Of a stretch of DNA of 39,257 nucleotides, positions 7,318 to 16,468 are shown piece after piece (the first letter of the stretch is position 1; each line of letters begins with the position of its first letter). Under the pieces are notes generated by a model, which saw nothing but the letters and a program-made list of their open reading frames with translations, did no database searches and was not told the origin of the DNA. The position numbers were made by a program, and so were the translations under genes. Source of the stretch: Marinitoga hydrogenitolerans DSM 16785 (GTDB taxonomy: Bacteria > Thermotogota > Thermotogae > Petrotogales > Petrotogaceae); assembly GCF_900129175.1 (NCBI RefSeq), contig NZ_FQUI01000017.1, positions 1 through 39,257 of the forward strand, written 5' to 3'.

Positions 7318-9030
7318 TTATAATGATTCAATTTCATCCATAATAAATTCTACTAATTCTGAAATATACTTTTCAGAAAAATCAAATTTTATACCTGCTA
7401 TTTCATATAATTTTTTTACAGGATATTTAAATCCGGAACTTAAAAAGTTTTTATATTGCTCTATTGCTTCTTTTCCATTCTCTTTATAATTCTTATAAAC
7501 TGCTATTGCGCCTAATTGTGACATAGCATATTCAATATAATAAAATGGCACTTCAAAAATATGCAATTGCCTTAACCATCTAATTCTTTTTTCTTTATCT
7601 AATCCTGACCAATCAATTCCAGGATTGAATCTATCCATTAATTCACCAAAATAATTATCTCTTTCTTCTATTGTATGATTAGGATTTGTATATATCCAAT
7701 GTTGAAATGCATCAACAATCATTACCCAGGGTAATATTTTCAATGTTCCTTCTAATTGTTCTCTTTTTGCTTTTTTTAAATCTTCAGGATTATTATAATA
7801 TTCATCTAAATACTCTAAAGTTAGTAACTCCATAGACATTGAAGCTAATTCTGCAACTTCACTTGGGAAGTCTTTTAATATGGAAATAGGTATATCTTTA
7901 GAATAAAATGTATGTTGTGCATGTCCAGATTCATGCAATAATGTTTTTACATTCCCATGTATTCCTACAGCATTCATAAATATAAATGCTGCTCCCGTCT
8001 CTCTTAAAGGATAATTATATCCACCTGGAGCTTTCCCTTTTCTATTAATTAAATCTAAAAATCCAGAATTTTTCATTTTCTCTATATTTTTTGCAAAGTC
8101 ACTATCTACTCTTTTTAAAATTTTTATAGCTTTTTCTACAAACTCTTCTTCTGTTCTAAACGGTTTTAATATTTTCCCGTCAACATCAACTTCAGTATCC
8201 CATGGTTTTAAAGTTTCTACATTTAATTTTTTTCTTCTCTCTTCATTTAATTTTGATAATGCTGGAACAACGGTTTTTTCTACAGATTTATGAAATTCAA
8301 ATAAATCTTTAGGTGTAAAATCAAACCTTCTTTTTGCATCATGCATGTAGTCTCTAAAATTTTCATATCCCGCATTCTTTGCTATTTGAATTCTAATATT
8401 TTTTAATTCATCAAAGAGGGTTTCTAATTCCTCATGGTGTTCTAATATTGCATTATTTACTAATTTCCAAGCATCTTCTCTAATTTTCCTATCGGGATTT
8501 TTTAAATATATTCCCATCTGTGATAAAGTTCTTTCTTCGCCATCATATTCAACAGTTATTTTTGAAATTATTTCTCCATATTTTGAAGATAATTCTTGTT
8601 CTTTTATCTTTAATGGAAGATTCTCTTTTCTAAAAATTTCTATATCTCTTGAAACTAATCTATTCATGTGTTCATAGCTTTCATTTTTCAATTCTTTTCT
8701 ATATGGAGAATCATAAAACTTCTTTTTCAATAAAAAATCATATTCACTTGCCGGAGATATTATATTAGCATAAAAATCATTAAATGCTTTGGAATTTTCT
8801 TCTTTCGTATCACAAGTCATTCTAATATATCTCCATGCCATTTCTTCAGAGAGTATAGCATCAAATTCAGACCATTTTTCCAAAAATTTTAGTAAATCAT
8901 TAACTGAATTTATTTCTTCAGCTAATAGACTTTCTAGTTCATTTTTTACATCATTCCAATCGTTTAAGTTAATCTCTTTGTTATAGAATTTCCTCGGTTT
9001 CTTTTCAATTTTTTCATTTGTAAGTATCAT
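7318..9030 (-). CDS. M3-family oligoendopeptidase (PepF-like)
   Basis: 570 residues, standard length for oligoendopeptidase F-like zinc enzymes that trim short peptides in the cytoplasm. The zinc motif HESGH is in KTLLHESGHAQHTF at about 364-377, and the downstream glutamate ligand is in SEVAELASMSMELL. The tail FEVPFYYIEYAMSQLGAIAVY is characteristic of the family. The start at 9030 has an AGGAGG site seven bases upstream. A near-consensus promoter (TTTACA, 17 bases, TATAAT) lies at 9102-9074. No signal peptide. It probably serves peptide catabolism. Confidence 0.93.
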   Translation of the reverse strand: MILTNEKIEKKPRKFYNKEINLNDWNDVKNELESLLAEEINSVNDLLKFLEKWSEFDAILSEEMAWRYIRMTCDTKEENSKAFNDFYANIISPASEYDFLLKKKFYDSPYRKELKNESYEHMNRLVSRDIEIFRKENLPLKIKEQELSSKYGEIISKITVEYDGEERTLSQMGIYLKNPDRKIREDAWKLVNNAILEHHEELETLFDELKNIRIQIAKNAGYENFRDYMHDAKRRFDFTPKDLFEFHKSVEKTVVPALSKLNEERRKKLNVETLKPWDTEVDVDGKILKPFRTEEEFVEKAIKILKRVDSDFAKNIEKMKNSGFLDLINRKGKAPGGYNYPLRETGAAFIFMNAVGIHGNVKTLLHESGHAQHTFYSKDIPISILKDFPSEVAELASMSMELLTLEYLDEYYNNPEDLKKAKREQLEGTLKILPWVMIVDAFQHWIYTNPNHTIEERDNYFGELMDRFNPGIDWSGLDKEKRIRWLRQLHIFEVPFYYIEYAMSQLGAIAVYKNYKENGKEAIEQYKNFLSSGFKYPVKKLYEIAGIKFDFSEKYISELVEFIMDEIESL

Positions 9031-9073
9031 CTTTTTTCCTCCTTTTCATATTTTGTTAGTTATACTAATTATA

Positions 9074-9102
9074 ATTATACACTATTATTCTATTTTTGTA
9101 AA
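9074..9102 (-). promoter_or_regulatory. sigma70-type promoter of the M3 peptidase gene
   Basis: On the minus strand, TTTACA (9102-9097), 17 bases, TATAAT (9079-9074). This is one of the best two-box promoters in the window. Confidence 0.7.
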
Positions 9103-9310
9103 ATGATAAAAGATACTTCTTCATCAAATTTATAATATTATTTTTTACTTTCATAATTTTATATAAGTTTCAAAATCATTCTCTAACTTAAAAAATACAA
9201 ACAACATAATTACTAACAGCAATGAATATTTGCAAACTATTATTAACTTTGAATCTTTTTCAAAAAGTAATATTAAAATTTCATTTTTTTAACACAAAAT
9301 AAATAAAGTA

Positions 9311-9338
9311 CTTCAATATTTTAAAAATCGTGGTATAA
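9311..9338 (+). promoter_or_regulatory. promoter of the DUF2202 gene
   Basis: TGGTATAAT (9330-9338) is an extended -10, with a weak TTCAAT at 9311-9316 as possible -35. The rest of the 417-base gap between the divergent genes (9031-9447) is AT-rich and shows no gene. Confidence 0.55.
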
Positions 9339-9447
9339 TATATAATATAGAAATTATATGAATTTATATAATTAAAAAATTTAAAATAACCCATATGTTT
9401 CTTATCAAAAAAATTTTAATGAGAATATCTCTATAAGGAGGGATATT

Positions 9448-10122
9448 ATGAAGAAAAAGTTAGCTAGTTTTATATTTACAGTGTTTATTTTTATCACAAT
9501 ATTTTCTAACCTTCCTACCTTTACTCCGATTATTAATAAACCAATTGATGTATCAACTTTACCCTACGAAACACTTTCATCTACAGAGATAAATTCTATT
9601 ATGAGAATGAGAGAAGAGGAAAAGTTAGCACGTGATGTATATTTGACACTATATAATGCATGGGAAATACAAATATTTTACAATATAGCAACACGTGCAG
9701 AACAACTTCATATGGATTCCGTTAAAGCTCTCATTGATAAATATGATCTTGAAGATCCTGTAAAAGATGATACTATAGGTATTTTTAGTGATAAGGAAAT
9801 GCAAAAATTATATTATGATCTAGTTACACTCGGTACAAAATCAGAAGTTGACGCTTTAAAGGTTGGTGCAACTATTGAAGATTTAGATATTTTTGATTTG
9901 GATCTTGCTCTAAAAGAAGTTGATAATAAAGATATTATATTAGTTTATGATGCACTTATTAAAGGTTCAGAAAATCATATGCGGGCTTTTATAAATACAC
10001 TTAAACAATATAATGCATATTATGAACCACAATTTATCAGTATTGATAGATTTGATCAAATACTAAACGATACAAATACAATGCAAAATAATGGTCAGCA
10101 ACATAAAGGAGGACAAAAATAA
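9448..10122 (+). CDS. secreted DUF2202 ferritin-like protein
   Basis: 224 residues. Residues 1-24 form a signal peptide. The rest is the DUF2202 four-helix domain: MREEEKLARDVYLTLYNAW, then ATRAEQLHMDSV, then IKGSENHMRAF. These give the E...E-x-x-H ... E-x-x-H arrangement of ferritin-like di-metal sites. The C-terminus is a short polar tail (NNGQQHKGGQK). An AAGGAGGG site precedes the ATG. It probably binds metal outside the membrane, perhaps in metal or redox stress; the reaction is not established. A strong terminator follows, so it is monocistronic. Confidence 0.85.
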   Translation: MKKKLASFIFTVFIFITIFSNLPTFTPIINKPIDVSTLPYETLSSTEINSIMRMREEEKLARDVYLTLYNAWEIQIFYNIATRAEQLHMDSVKALIDKYDLEDPVKDDTIGIFSDKEMQKLYYDLVTLGTKSEVDALKVGATIEDLDIFDLDLALKEVDNKDIILVYDALIKGSENHMRAFINTLKQYNAYYEPQFISIDRFDQILNDTNTMQNNGQQHKGGQK

Positions 10123-10184
10123 AAAATAAAAAGGACTCTATTATACCATATATCTAGATTTAATTCTATTTGTAATAAATGATT

Positions 10185-10216
10185 ACCGGATATCTAAATT
10201 AGATATCCGGTTTTTC
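10185..10216 (+). terminator. terminator after the DUF2202 gene
   Basis: ACCGGATATCT (10185-10195), loop AAATT, AGATATCCGGT (10201-10211) and a T run. It is almost the same hairpin as the trp attenuator terminator at 30544-30570, differing by one paired substitution. Confidence 0.85.
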
Positions 10217-10305
10217 ATTATTCAAATTAGTTAGAAATTCTGATATAGCAAGCTACTTAATAATATTTGTAGAAAAAAAATCATGTATTTTTATTTTATT
10301 TAGTA

Positions 10306-10329
10306 TATAATTTTATTGTGGTGCCACAA
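10306..10329 (+). promoter_or_regulatory. -10 box with overlapping dyad TTGTGG-TG-CCACAA
   Basis: TATAAT lies at 10306-10311. A dyad with 6-base arms (10316-10329) covers the expected transcription start and sits just before the GGAGGGG site. It may be an operator, perhaps for the AraC-like protein itself, or a small hairpin near the ribosome binding site. Confidence 0.4.
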
Positions 10330-10341
10330 AGGAGGGGGATT

Positions 10342-11133
10342 ATGGAAAATTACATACTAAAAAGTATTAATTCTGCATTGAAATTTATAGAAGAAAATAT
10401 ATCAAATGATTTTTCTTTAGAAGATATTGCTGAATATTCAAATTTTTCATTATCTTACCTATATAAATTGTTTAATTTAATTGTTGGTATGAGCATTAAA
10501 GAATATATCAGAAAAAGAAGGCTTTCAAAGTCTGTATATGATTTGTTTAATTCTAATATGAATATTTTAGAAATTGCTATCAAATATCAATATAATACCT
10601 ATGAATCATATTCAAGAGCATTCAAAAAAGAATTCGGATTATGTCCTAGTGAAGTTAGAAAGAAAAAAATAAATGTACCGTTATTTAAACCTATAACTTT
10701 AAATGGAGGGGATATTATTATGGAAAATAGAAACTATTTATTGCTTATTGATATTGATAAATTTGCGGATATTAATAAAACATACGGAAGAAAATTTGGT
10801 GATTTAGTTCTATCACAGATCCCTGAAAGAATAAAAGAAGTTTTAAATAAGGAGAATTTTGACTATGAAAATAAAAAAGCTGAAAACATTGAAAGATTAG
10901 GTGGAGATGAATTCGTTATTGTATTGAAAAATGCTGATGAAAAAAATGCAAAATATATTTCTAAAAAAATTTTAGAAAATATTAAAAAACCATTTGCTTA
11001 TGAAAATATTCAGGTAACCGCAAGTATAGGAATCACTGAATACGTTTTATTAAATAAAGATACTTATGATGATGCTTACAAAGCTATGATTAATGCAAAA
11101 AAAGAAGGCAGAAATACTTTTAAATTAATATAG
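10342..11133 (+). CDS. AraC-type HTH fused to GGDEF (diguanylate cyclase) domain
   Basis: 263 residues from the ATG at 10342 (GGAGGGG at 10331-10337; an upstream in-frame GTG at 10318 is rejected). Residues 5-108 form an AraC/XylS DNA-binding domain with both helix-turn-helix motifs (SLEDIAEYSNFSLSYLYKLF; ILEIAIKYQYNTYESYSRAF; then FGLCPSEVRK). Residues 130-263 form a GGDEF domain with LLLIDIDKFADINKTYGRKFGD and an intact RLGGDEF at 185-191. No RxxD inhibitory site is visible five residues before it. A second ribosome binding site (GGAGGGG at 10705-10711) precedes an in-frame ATG at 10720, so a free GGDEF protein of 137 residues may also be made. It would link c-di-GMP synthesis to a DNA-bound regulator. 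Confidence 0.85.
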   Translation: MENYILKSINSALKFIEENISNDFSLEDIAEYSNFSLSYLYKLFNLIVGMSIKEYIRKRRLSKSVYDLFNSNMNILEIAIKYQYNTYESYSRAFKKEFGLCPSEVRKKKINVPLFKPITLNGGDIIMENRNYLLLIDIDKFADINKTYGRKFGDLVLSQIPERIKEVLNKENFDYENKKAENIERLGGDEFVIVLKNADEKNAKYISKKILENIKKPFAYENIQVTASIGITEYVLLNKDTYDDAYKAMINAKKEGRNTFKLI

Positions 11134-11480
11134 TCCCTAGTATACTAAAAACTATGCATTTTAGCTTCTTTAATGATGATGGTATATAAAGATTAATAAT
11201 CTGTTTTTTAATAATATAATAAATATAATTGGTATGGTATTTCCATACCAATTATTAATTACATTGAAAATAATATCAACGATATTTCTTTATATATCGC
11301 TTTAAAGGTCATATTTTATTGATATATTCTCACTAATTGCAATAACAGAACATCTACTCTAACATAAACTATAACAAAACCATAAGCTTTCATCTAATTA
11401 ATGTAACTAATAGTATTTGAATGTACATGATTATAAAAGTTTTTAATTTTTTGGTATTTAGATTTTTGAACTATATATAA
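11134..11480. other. gene-poor spacer with one hairpin
   Basis: No gene is visible. The main structure is a 13-bp hairpin at 11225-11255 (ATAATTGGTATGG, loop TATTT, CCATACCAATTAT). It probably ends transcription from one or both sides although its T tail is poor. Confidence 0.5.
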
Positions 11481-11685
11481 TTATTTAATCATAGGAAAAA
11501 GCACGAAAACTTTTTTAAAGCTTATAATAGGTATTTCTACCCTTTCCATATCTTTTAATCCATTTAATTTACATAATTCTATAATTCTTTTTATTCCAGT
11601 TCCCCATTGTTCTATAAATCGTATTTCTTTTAAAAAACGGGCAATAACCTTATTACGTATCTCTGATCTTCCATCTTTTATGGAT
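11481..11685 (-). pseudogene. 5'-truncated remnant of an AlbA_2/HATPase_c_4 regulator gene
   Basis: The frame encodes GRSEIRNKVIARFLKEIRF followed by IEQWGTGIKRIIELC. This matches the C-terminal region (HATPase_c_4 type) of AlbA_2-domain putative transcriptional regulators, often misannotated as RecG-like helicases. The N-terminal DNA-binding part is missing: the matching sequence stops at about 11680, next to the stop of the upstream deacetylase gene. The open frame could start at 11717 inside that gene, but no ribosome binding site supports it. It is most likely debris at the junction where the lysine operon ends. Confidence 0.6.
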
Positions 11686-12789
11686 TCAACATAATTTCTT
11701 AAATATATCAATACCAATATTAATTACATCATCGTCAGGTAAAAAGTCCGGAGAATGTAACCCTACTTTTTTATTTGTTTTAGTACCTAACCAAAACATT
11801 AAAGCGGGGTATTTTTCTGCTATAAATCCAAAATCTTCTCCTGTCATCTTATATCCACAATCTATTATTTTATATTTATTTTCTATTTTTTCTAAAAATT
11901 CTTTATATACTTTTTCATCGTTAACAACTTCTTTATATTGTGAACCTAAAGTAATTTTATAATCCACATCTAGCATTTCTTTAATTGAGTTTAATATTTT
12001 TTCCAATTTATTAATGTATTCTTTAGTATGGTCTAAACTCAAAGATCTAATGCTTCCTTCTATTTTCCCATAAGCAGGTATAACATTTCTTACCTCACCA
12101 GAATACGCTTTTCCAATACCATATATTAAAGGTTTCACAGGATCATTGGGAATTTTTTCAAGTGAATCTAAAAACATTCTTAAAGCATTTAATGCATTTT
12201 TCCCATCTTGCGGAAAGGCTATATGAGAATTTTTCCCGAAAAATTCTATATCTATTTCAACCGCAGAAGCAAATAATACACCTTTTGATGTAGCTATTAC
12301 TCCTTTTTCATATTCATCAGTAACATGTAAAGCATAAGCCTTTATTATATTAAAATTATTAAAAATACCAGAATCAATTACCTTTTTTGCTCCACCTCCA
12401 CCTTCTTCTGCAGGCTGAAACAAAAATAAAATATTTTTTTGAATTTTATTTTCAAACGCATATTTAATTAATCCGTATAATATGGACATATGAATATCAT
12501 GGCCACATGCATGCATATTTTCATTCTTTGATTTGAAATCAATATTATTTTTTTCTTTTATAGGCAAAGCATCAATATCTGATCTAAAAAGAACAAACTC
12601 ATTTTTTTCAACTGGTTGATACTTTATTATCAAACCCGTTTCTAAAGGTTTTAATATTTCAACATTGATATTATAATGTTCTTTTAATTTATTAATAGCA
12701 TTTTCTAATATTTGTGTGGTTTTAAACTCTTTAAATCCCAATTCAGGATTTTGATGTAAAATATATCTTAATTCAATAGGCGATATCAT
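11686..12789 (-). CDS. dapL: N-acetyl-diaminopimelate deacetylase (M20 amidohydrolase)
   Basis: 367 residues. It is a zinc-dependent M20 peptidase-family amidohydrolase with RSDIDALP, HACGHDIHM at about 93-101, and QPAEEGGGGAKK with the catalytic Glu pair. In this operon it would remove the acetyl group from N-acetyl-LL-2,6-diaminopimelate to give LL-DAP. The ATG overlaps the stop of the aminotransferase gene (ATGA), so the two are translationally coupled. It is the last gene of the lysine operon. An acetylornithine or hippurate deacetylase is the alternative by family alone; the context decides. The symbol dapL is also used elsewhere for a different aminotransferase. Confidence 0.85.
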   Translation of the reverse strand: MISPIELRYILHQNPELGFKEFKTTQILENAINKLKEHYNINVEILKPLETGLIIKYQPVEKNEFVLFRSDIDALPIKEKNNIDFKSKNENMHACGHDIHMSILYGLIKYAFENKIQKNILFLFQPAEEGGGGAKKVIDSGIFNNFNIIKAYALHVTDEYEKGVIATSKGVLFASAVEIDIEFFGKNSHIAFPQDGKNALNALRMFLDSLEKIPNDPVKPLIYGIGKAYSGEVRNVIPAYGKIEGSIRSLSLDHTKEYINKLEKILNSIKEMLDVDYKITLGSQYKEVVNDEKVYKEFLEKIENKYKIIDCGYKMTGEDFGFIAEKYPALMFWLGTKTNKKVGLHSPDFLPDDDVINIGIDIFKKLC

Positions 12790-13922
12790 AATAATTCCTC
12801 CAATATTTTAATGATCTCATCTATCTCATCATAAGAGATATTTAAAGCTGGTAATAATCTGATCACACTGTTATTGGAAATAATATTCAATAATAATCCT
12901 CTTTTAAAAGCACTTTCTCTTAAATCAGGATATGGTTCATCTAATTCAATACCAATCATTAATCCTTTTCCTCTTATATCAGCAATTTTATAAGTTTTCA
13001 TACTTTCTAATTTGTTTTTTAAATAATTCCCTTTTTCAAACACATCATCCAACATATTTGGTAAATTATCCAACATATATCTTGCACCAGCTAAAGCAAC
13101 TGGATTTGGTGCAAAAGTAGAACCATGATCACCTGGTTTTAAAATATTAGTAGTGTCATTTAAAAATATAGTTGCACCTAATGGTAATCCTCCACCTAAT
13201 GATTTTCCTACAGTAATTATATCAGGTTTAAGATTAAAATGTTCATATGAAAAAAATTTACCTGTTCTGCCTAATCCAGCTTGAACTTCATCACAAACCA
13301 ATATAAAATTTTTTTCATTATGATATTTATTTAATATTTCAGAAAATTCTTTTGTTAATTCCATTACTCCACCAGAACCCTGAATTGCTTCAACAAAAAC
13401 AGCTATAATTTCATCACCATGATATTTCATATAATCATTAAATCCATCTACATCATTAAATTCAAACTCTTTACAATAAGGCAACAAAGGTCTAAATGGG
13501 GATTTTAATTTTTCAAATCCATTAATAGATAACGCTCCTAATGTTCTACCATGAAACCCTTTTTTAAAATAAATAATTTTATTTTTTTCTTTAGTTGATA
13601 TTTTTTTTATTGCTTTTAAAGCCGCTTCTGTGGATTCTGTACCTGAATTAGTAAAGAAAACTGCACCATTTTTATCGGTAAACTCAATTAATTTGTTAGC
13701 AACCCACTCTACATCTTCATCTAAAAAGAAATTAGATAAATGCATATATCTCTGCATTTTATTTTTCATAGCATTTATTAAATTTTCATTTGAATGACCA
13801 AAAGATAATACTCCTATACCAGAAAAAGTGTCTATATATTTCTCTCCTTCTTTAGAATATATATATATACCTTTTGCGTAATCTATATCTATATTAAAAT
13901 AATCATACATTTTTAATATCAT
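12786..13922 (-). CDS. class III PLP aminotransferase, probably N-acetyl-DAP aminotransferase
   Basis: 378 residues of the acetylornithine/succinyldiaminopimelate aminotransferase type. Visible are TNSGTESTEAALK (91-103), GFHGRTLGALS (122-132), the PLP-binding Asp in CDEVQAGLGRTG (D211) and the Schiff-base lysine K240 in ITVGKSLGGGLPLG. Its place between aspartate kinase and the deacetylase suggests that it aminates N-acetyl-2-amino-6-oxopimelate. Bacilli use a class I enzyme (PatA) for this step, so the class III enzyme is a replacement. It starts with an ATGA overlap with the kinase gene. An argD role in arginine synthesis is possible but has no arg neighbours here. Confidence 0.85.
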   Translation of the reverse strand: MILKMYDYFNIDIDYAKGIYIYSKEGEKYIDTFSGIGVLSFGHSNENLINAMKNKMQRYMHLSNFFLDEDVEWVANKLIEFTDKNGAVFFTNSGTESTEAALKAIKKISTKEKNKIIYFKKGFHGRTLGALSINGFEKLKSPFRPLLPYCKEFEFNDVDGFNDYMKYHGDEIIAVFVEAIQGSGGVMELTKEFSEILNKYHNEKNFILVCDEVQAGLGRTGKFFSYEHFNLKPDIITVGKSLGGGLPLGATIFLNDTTNILKPGDHGSTFAPNPVALAGARYMLDNLPNMLDDVFEKGNYLKNKLESMKTYKIADIRGKGLMIGIELDEPYPDLRESAFKRGLLLNIISNNSVIRLLPALNISYDEIDEIIKILEELL

Positions 13923-15109
13923 AATTCAAACTCCTTTAACAACGATTTTGTGGCTTTATCTAAATACTTTTTTTCTAATAAACAAGATATTTTTATTTCT
14001 GAAGTGGTAACCATTCTTAATGGTATATCTTCTAATGCCTTAAAAAAACGTGAAGCAACTCCTTTCTCAGTTTTCATACCTATACCAACTACAGAAACTT
14101 TTGCATAACCATGTTCATATGTGATTTGTGAATCATTAAATTCAACTAAAGCTTCTTTTAAATATTTATCAAAATGTTCCATCTCTTCCTCAATTATAGT
14201 AAAAGATACATTCAACTTATTATTTATATTAATTATTGAAATCATATCAACGTTAAAACCCTTTTGAGCAATTTTATCAAAAATATTGTAGATAATAGCA
14301 TGATTAAAAGGTAAATTTGTTATTGTTACCTGCGTTTGATTTTCCATTACACTCATACCTGTAACTACTGGATTTTCAATATTATCTGTAACCACATATG
14401 TCCCCTCCTCATCTGAAAAAGTCGAAGCACAATAAATAGTAATATTATATTTTTTTGCAACTTCAACAGCTCTACTATGTAATACTTTTGCACCAAGACT
14501 TGACATTTCTAACATTTCATCATAAGTAATATACTTTATTTTTTTCGCATTTGGATATATTTTAGGATCAAATGTAAAAATACCAGAAAAGTCACTATAA
14601 ATTTCACATTTCGCATCTAACGCCGCTGCTATAGCTACTGCTGAGGTGTCTGACCCTCCTCTTCCAAGCGTGGTATAATCACCTTCCTCTGTTATTCCTT
14701 GAAATCCCGTAATTACTAAAACATCATATATGTCCAATAATTTCAAAATTTTTCCTATTTTAAACTTTTGAATTCTTGCATTATTAAAGTCTCCTGTTGT
14801 GAAAATACCAGCTTGAAATGCATTTAACGATTTTGTTTTAACATTTAAATCATTTAATGCCATTGAAAGCAATGCGACAGAAATTTGTTCCCCTGTTGTC
14901 AATAACATATCTAATTCTCGGGGATGTGGTTTTTCTGAAATCTCTTTTGCTAATTTTATTAAATTATCAGTAGTTTTACCCATTGCAGAAACTATAACAA
15001 CAACTTTATATTTTTTATTAACCTTATTTTTTATTTTATTTGCAACATATTTGATCTTTTCTACATCTGCTACAGATGAGCCTCCATATTTTTGCACTAC
15101 TATATCCAT
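13919..15109 (-). CDS. lysC: aspartate kinase
   Basis: 396 residues, monofunctional length. It phosphorylates aspartate, the first step toward lysine, threonine and methionine. The kinase core begins at VVQKYGGSSVADVEKIK (4-20), with TTGEQIS, TLGRGGSDTSAVAIAAAL and YSDFSGIFTFDPK further on. Two ACT domains fill the C-terminus from about 265 (VTITNLPFNHAIIYNIFDKI; VSVVGIGMKTEKGVASRFF), so feedback control by lysine or threonine is likely. The AGGTGAT site precedes the ATG. It is inside the riboswitch-controlled lysine operon. Confidence 0.95.
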   Translation of the reverse strand: MDIVVQKYGGSSVADVEKIKYVANKIKNKVNKKYKVVVIVSAMGKTTDNLIKLAKEISEKPHPRELDMLLTTGEQISVALLSMALNDLNVKTKSLNAFQAGIFTTGDFNNARIQKFKIGKILKLLDIYDVLVITGFQGITEEGDYTTLGRGGSDTSAVAIAAALDAKCEIYSDFSGIFTFDPKIYPNAKKIKYITYDEMLEMSSLGAKVLHSRAVEVAKKYNITIYCASTFSDEEGTYVVTDNIENPVVTGMSVMENQTQVTITNLPFNHAIIYNIFDKIAQKGFNVDMISIININNKLNVSFTIIEEEMEHFDKYLKEALVEFNDSQITYEHGYAKVSVVGIGMKTEKGVASRFFKALEDIPLRMVTTSEIKISCLLEKKYLDKATKSLLKEFEL

Positions 15110-15117
15110 TTTATCAC

Positions 15118-15810
15118 CTACAAATTTCTTAATTCGTCTAATAATTTTGTTTTATCTTTTGTTTTTTCATCTACTTTTTTTATCACTTTAGCTGGGACAC
15201 CTGCTACAACTGTATAAGGATCAATATTTTTAGTAACAACTGACCCTGCAGCAACAACTGCACCTTTTCCAATTTTTACACCTTCTAAAATAACGGCATT
15301 AGCTCCAATTAAAACATCATCATCTATTACAACTGGTTCTGCACTTGGTGGTTCAATAACACCAGCTATAACAGAACCTGCACCAATATGACAATTCTCT
15401 CCAATTTGAGCTCTTCCACCAACCACAACATTCATATCTATCATTGTTTTTTTTCCAATTTTTGCTCCTATATTTATAACTGCACCCATCATAATTACTG
15501 CATTATCACCTATTTCAACTAGATCTCTAATTATTGCTCCAGGTTCAATTCTTGCATTAATCTTTTTTAAATCCAATAATGGAATTGCTGAATTTCTTCT
15601 ATCCATTTCAATCCTATATTTTTCTATTTTTTCTGTATTTTTTTCAAGAAAATTTTTAAATTCATCGAGTTCGCAAAATAATACTCCCGATTTATCATCT
15701 CCATAATATTCATCAAAAGATATATCTTTTAAGTCACCTTTTAAATAAACCTTTATCGGAGTAACTTTTTTTGCTTTAGCAATGTATTCAATAATTTCGT
15801 ATGAATTCAT
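15118..15810 (-). CDS. dapH: tetrahydrodipicolinate N-acetyltransferase
   Basis: 230 residues. It transfers acetyl from acetyl-CoA to tetrahydrodipicolinate, committing the operon to the acetylase branch. The N-terminal part (1-85) is the DapH-specific alpha/beta region. Residues 88-200 form a left-handed hexapeptide beta-helix ([59 protein letters not shown]). The loop [11 protein letters not shown] is typical of DapH rather than the succinylase DapD. An AGGAGG site lies before the ATG, one base after the dapB stop. Confidence 0.95.
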   Translation of the reverse strand: MNSYEIIEYIAKAKKVTPIKVYLKGDLKDISFDEYYGDDKSGVLFCELDEFKNFLEKNTEKIEKYRIEMDRRNSAIPLLDLKKINARIEPGAIIRDLVEIGDNAVIMMGAVINIGAKIGKKTMIDMNVVVGGRAQIGENCHIGAGSVIAGVIEPPSAEPVVIDDDVLIGANAVILEGVKIGKGAVVAAGSVVTKNIDPYTVVAGVPAKVIKKVDEKTKDKTKLLDELRNL

Positions 15811-15811
15811 T

Positions 15812-16468
15812 CTATTCCTCCTTTGTCAATTCAAATATATCCTGAAATGTATAAAAACCTGCTACAGCTTTTAATGCAAATTCAGCAGATTTTAATACTC
15901 CTGCTGCAAATGTTCTTCTCGATAATGCTCTATGAGAAATGGTAATTATTTCTCCCAAATTACCAAAATATACAGTATGATCTCCAGGAACATTACCTAA
16001 TCTCAAAGATGAAATATTAACTTCTTTATTTAATACCTCCTTAATCATTTTTGCAGTTCCTGAAGGCTTATCTTTTTTAAATCTATGATGTGTTTCTGTA
16101 ATTTCTATATCTACATCATCTAATAATTTATCTGCTAATTTCACTAATCTTAATAAGACTTGAATACCTAATGAAAAATTATAACTTTGAATTATCGGTA
16201 ATGTTTGTGACAATTCTTTTAATTTAGTTATCTGTTCATTACTTAAACCAGTTGTTCCTATAATTAAAGGACATCTAAATTTTTCAACATATTCAATTAC
16301 TTTTTCAAATGCTGTTGGTAATGAAAAATCTATTAATACTTCTGGAGTTTCTAAAAAATTCTCTCCTTCTTTATCATATGAAAAAACTAAATCATGTCCT
16401 TTTTCTGAAAATAAATTATATATTTCATTTCCCATTCTTCCATTTCTTCCTATGATTCCATATTTCAT
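15812..16468 (-). CDS. dapB: 4-hydroxy-tetrahydrodipicolinate reductase
   Basis: 218 residues, short for the family (usually about 240-270) but like thermotogal versions. The NAD(P)H-binding start is [16 protein letters not shown]. The substrate and catalytic motif [17 protein letters not shown] (about 134-150) carries the conserved His pair, Lys and SGTA. The C-terminus [20 protein letters not shown] is typical. The ATG overlaps the dapA stop (ATGA). Confidence 0.95.
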   Translation of the reverse strand: MKYGIIGRNGRMGNEIYNLFSEKGHDLVFSYDKEGENFLETPEVLIDFSLPTAFEKVIEYVEKFRCPLIIGTTGLSNEQITKLKELSQTLPIIQSYNFSLGIQVLLRLVKLADKLLDDVDIEITETHHRFKKDKPSGTAKMIKEVLNKEVNISSLRLGNVPGDHTVYFGNLGEIITISHRALSRRTFAAGVLKSAEFALKAVAGFYTFQDIFELTKEE

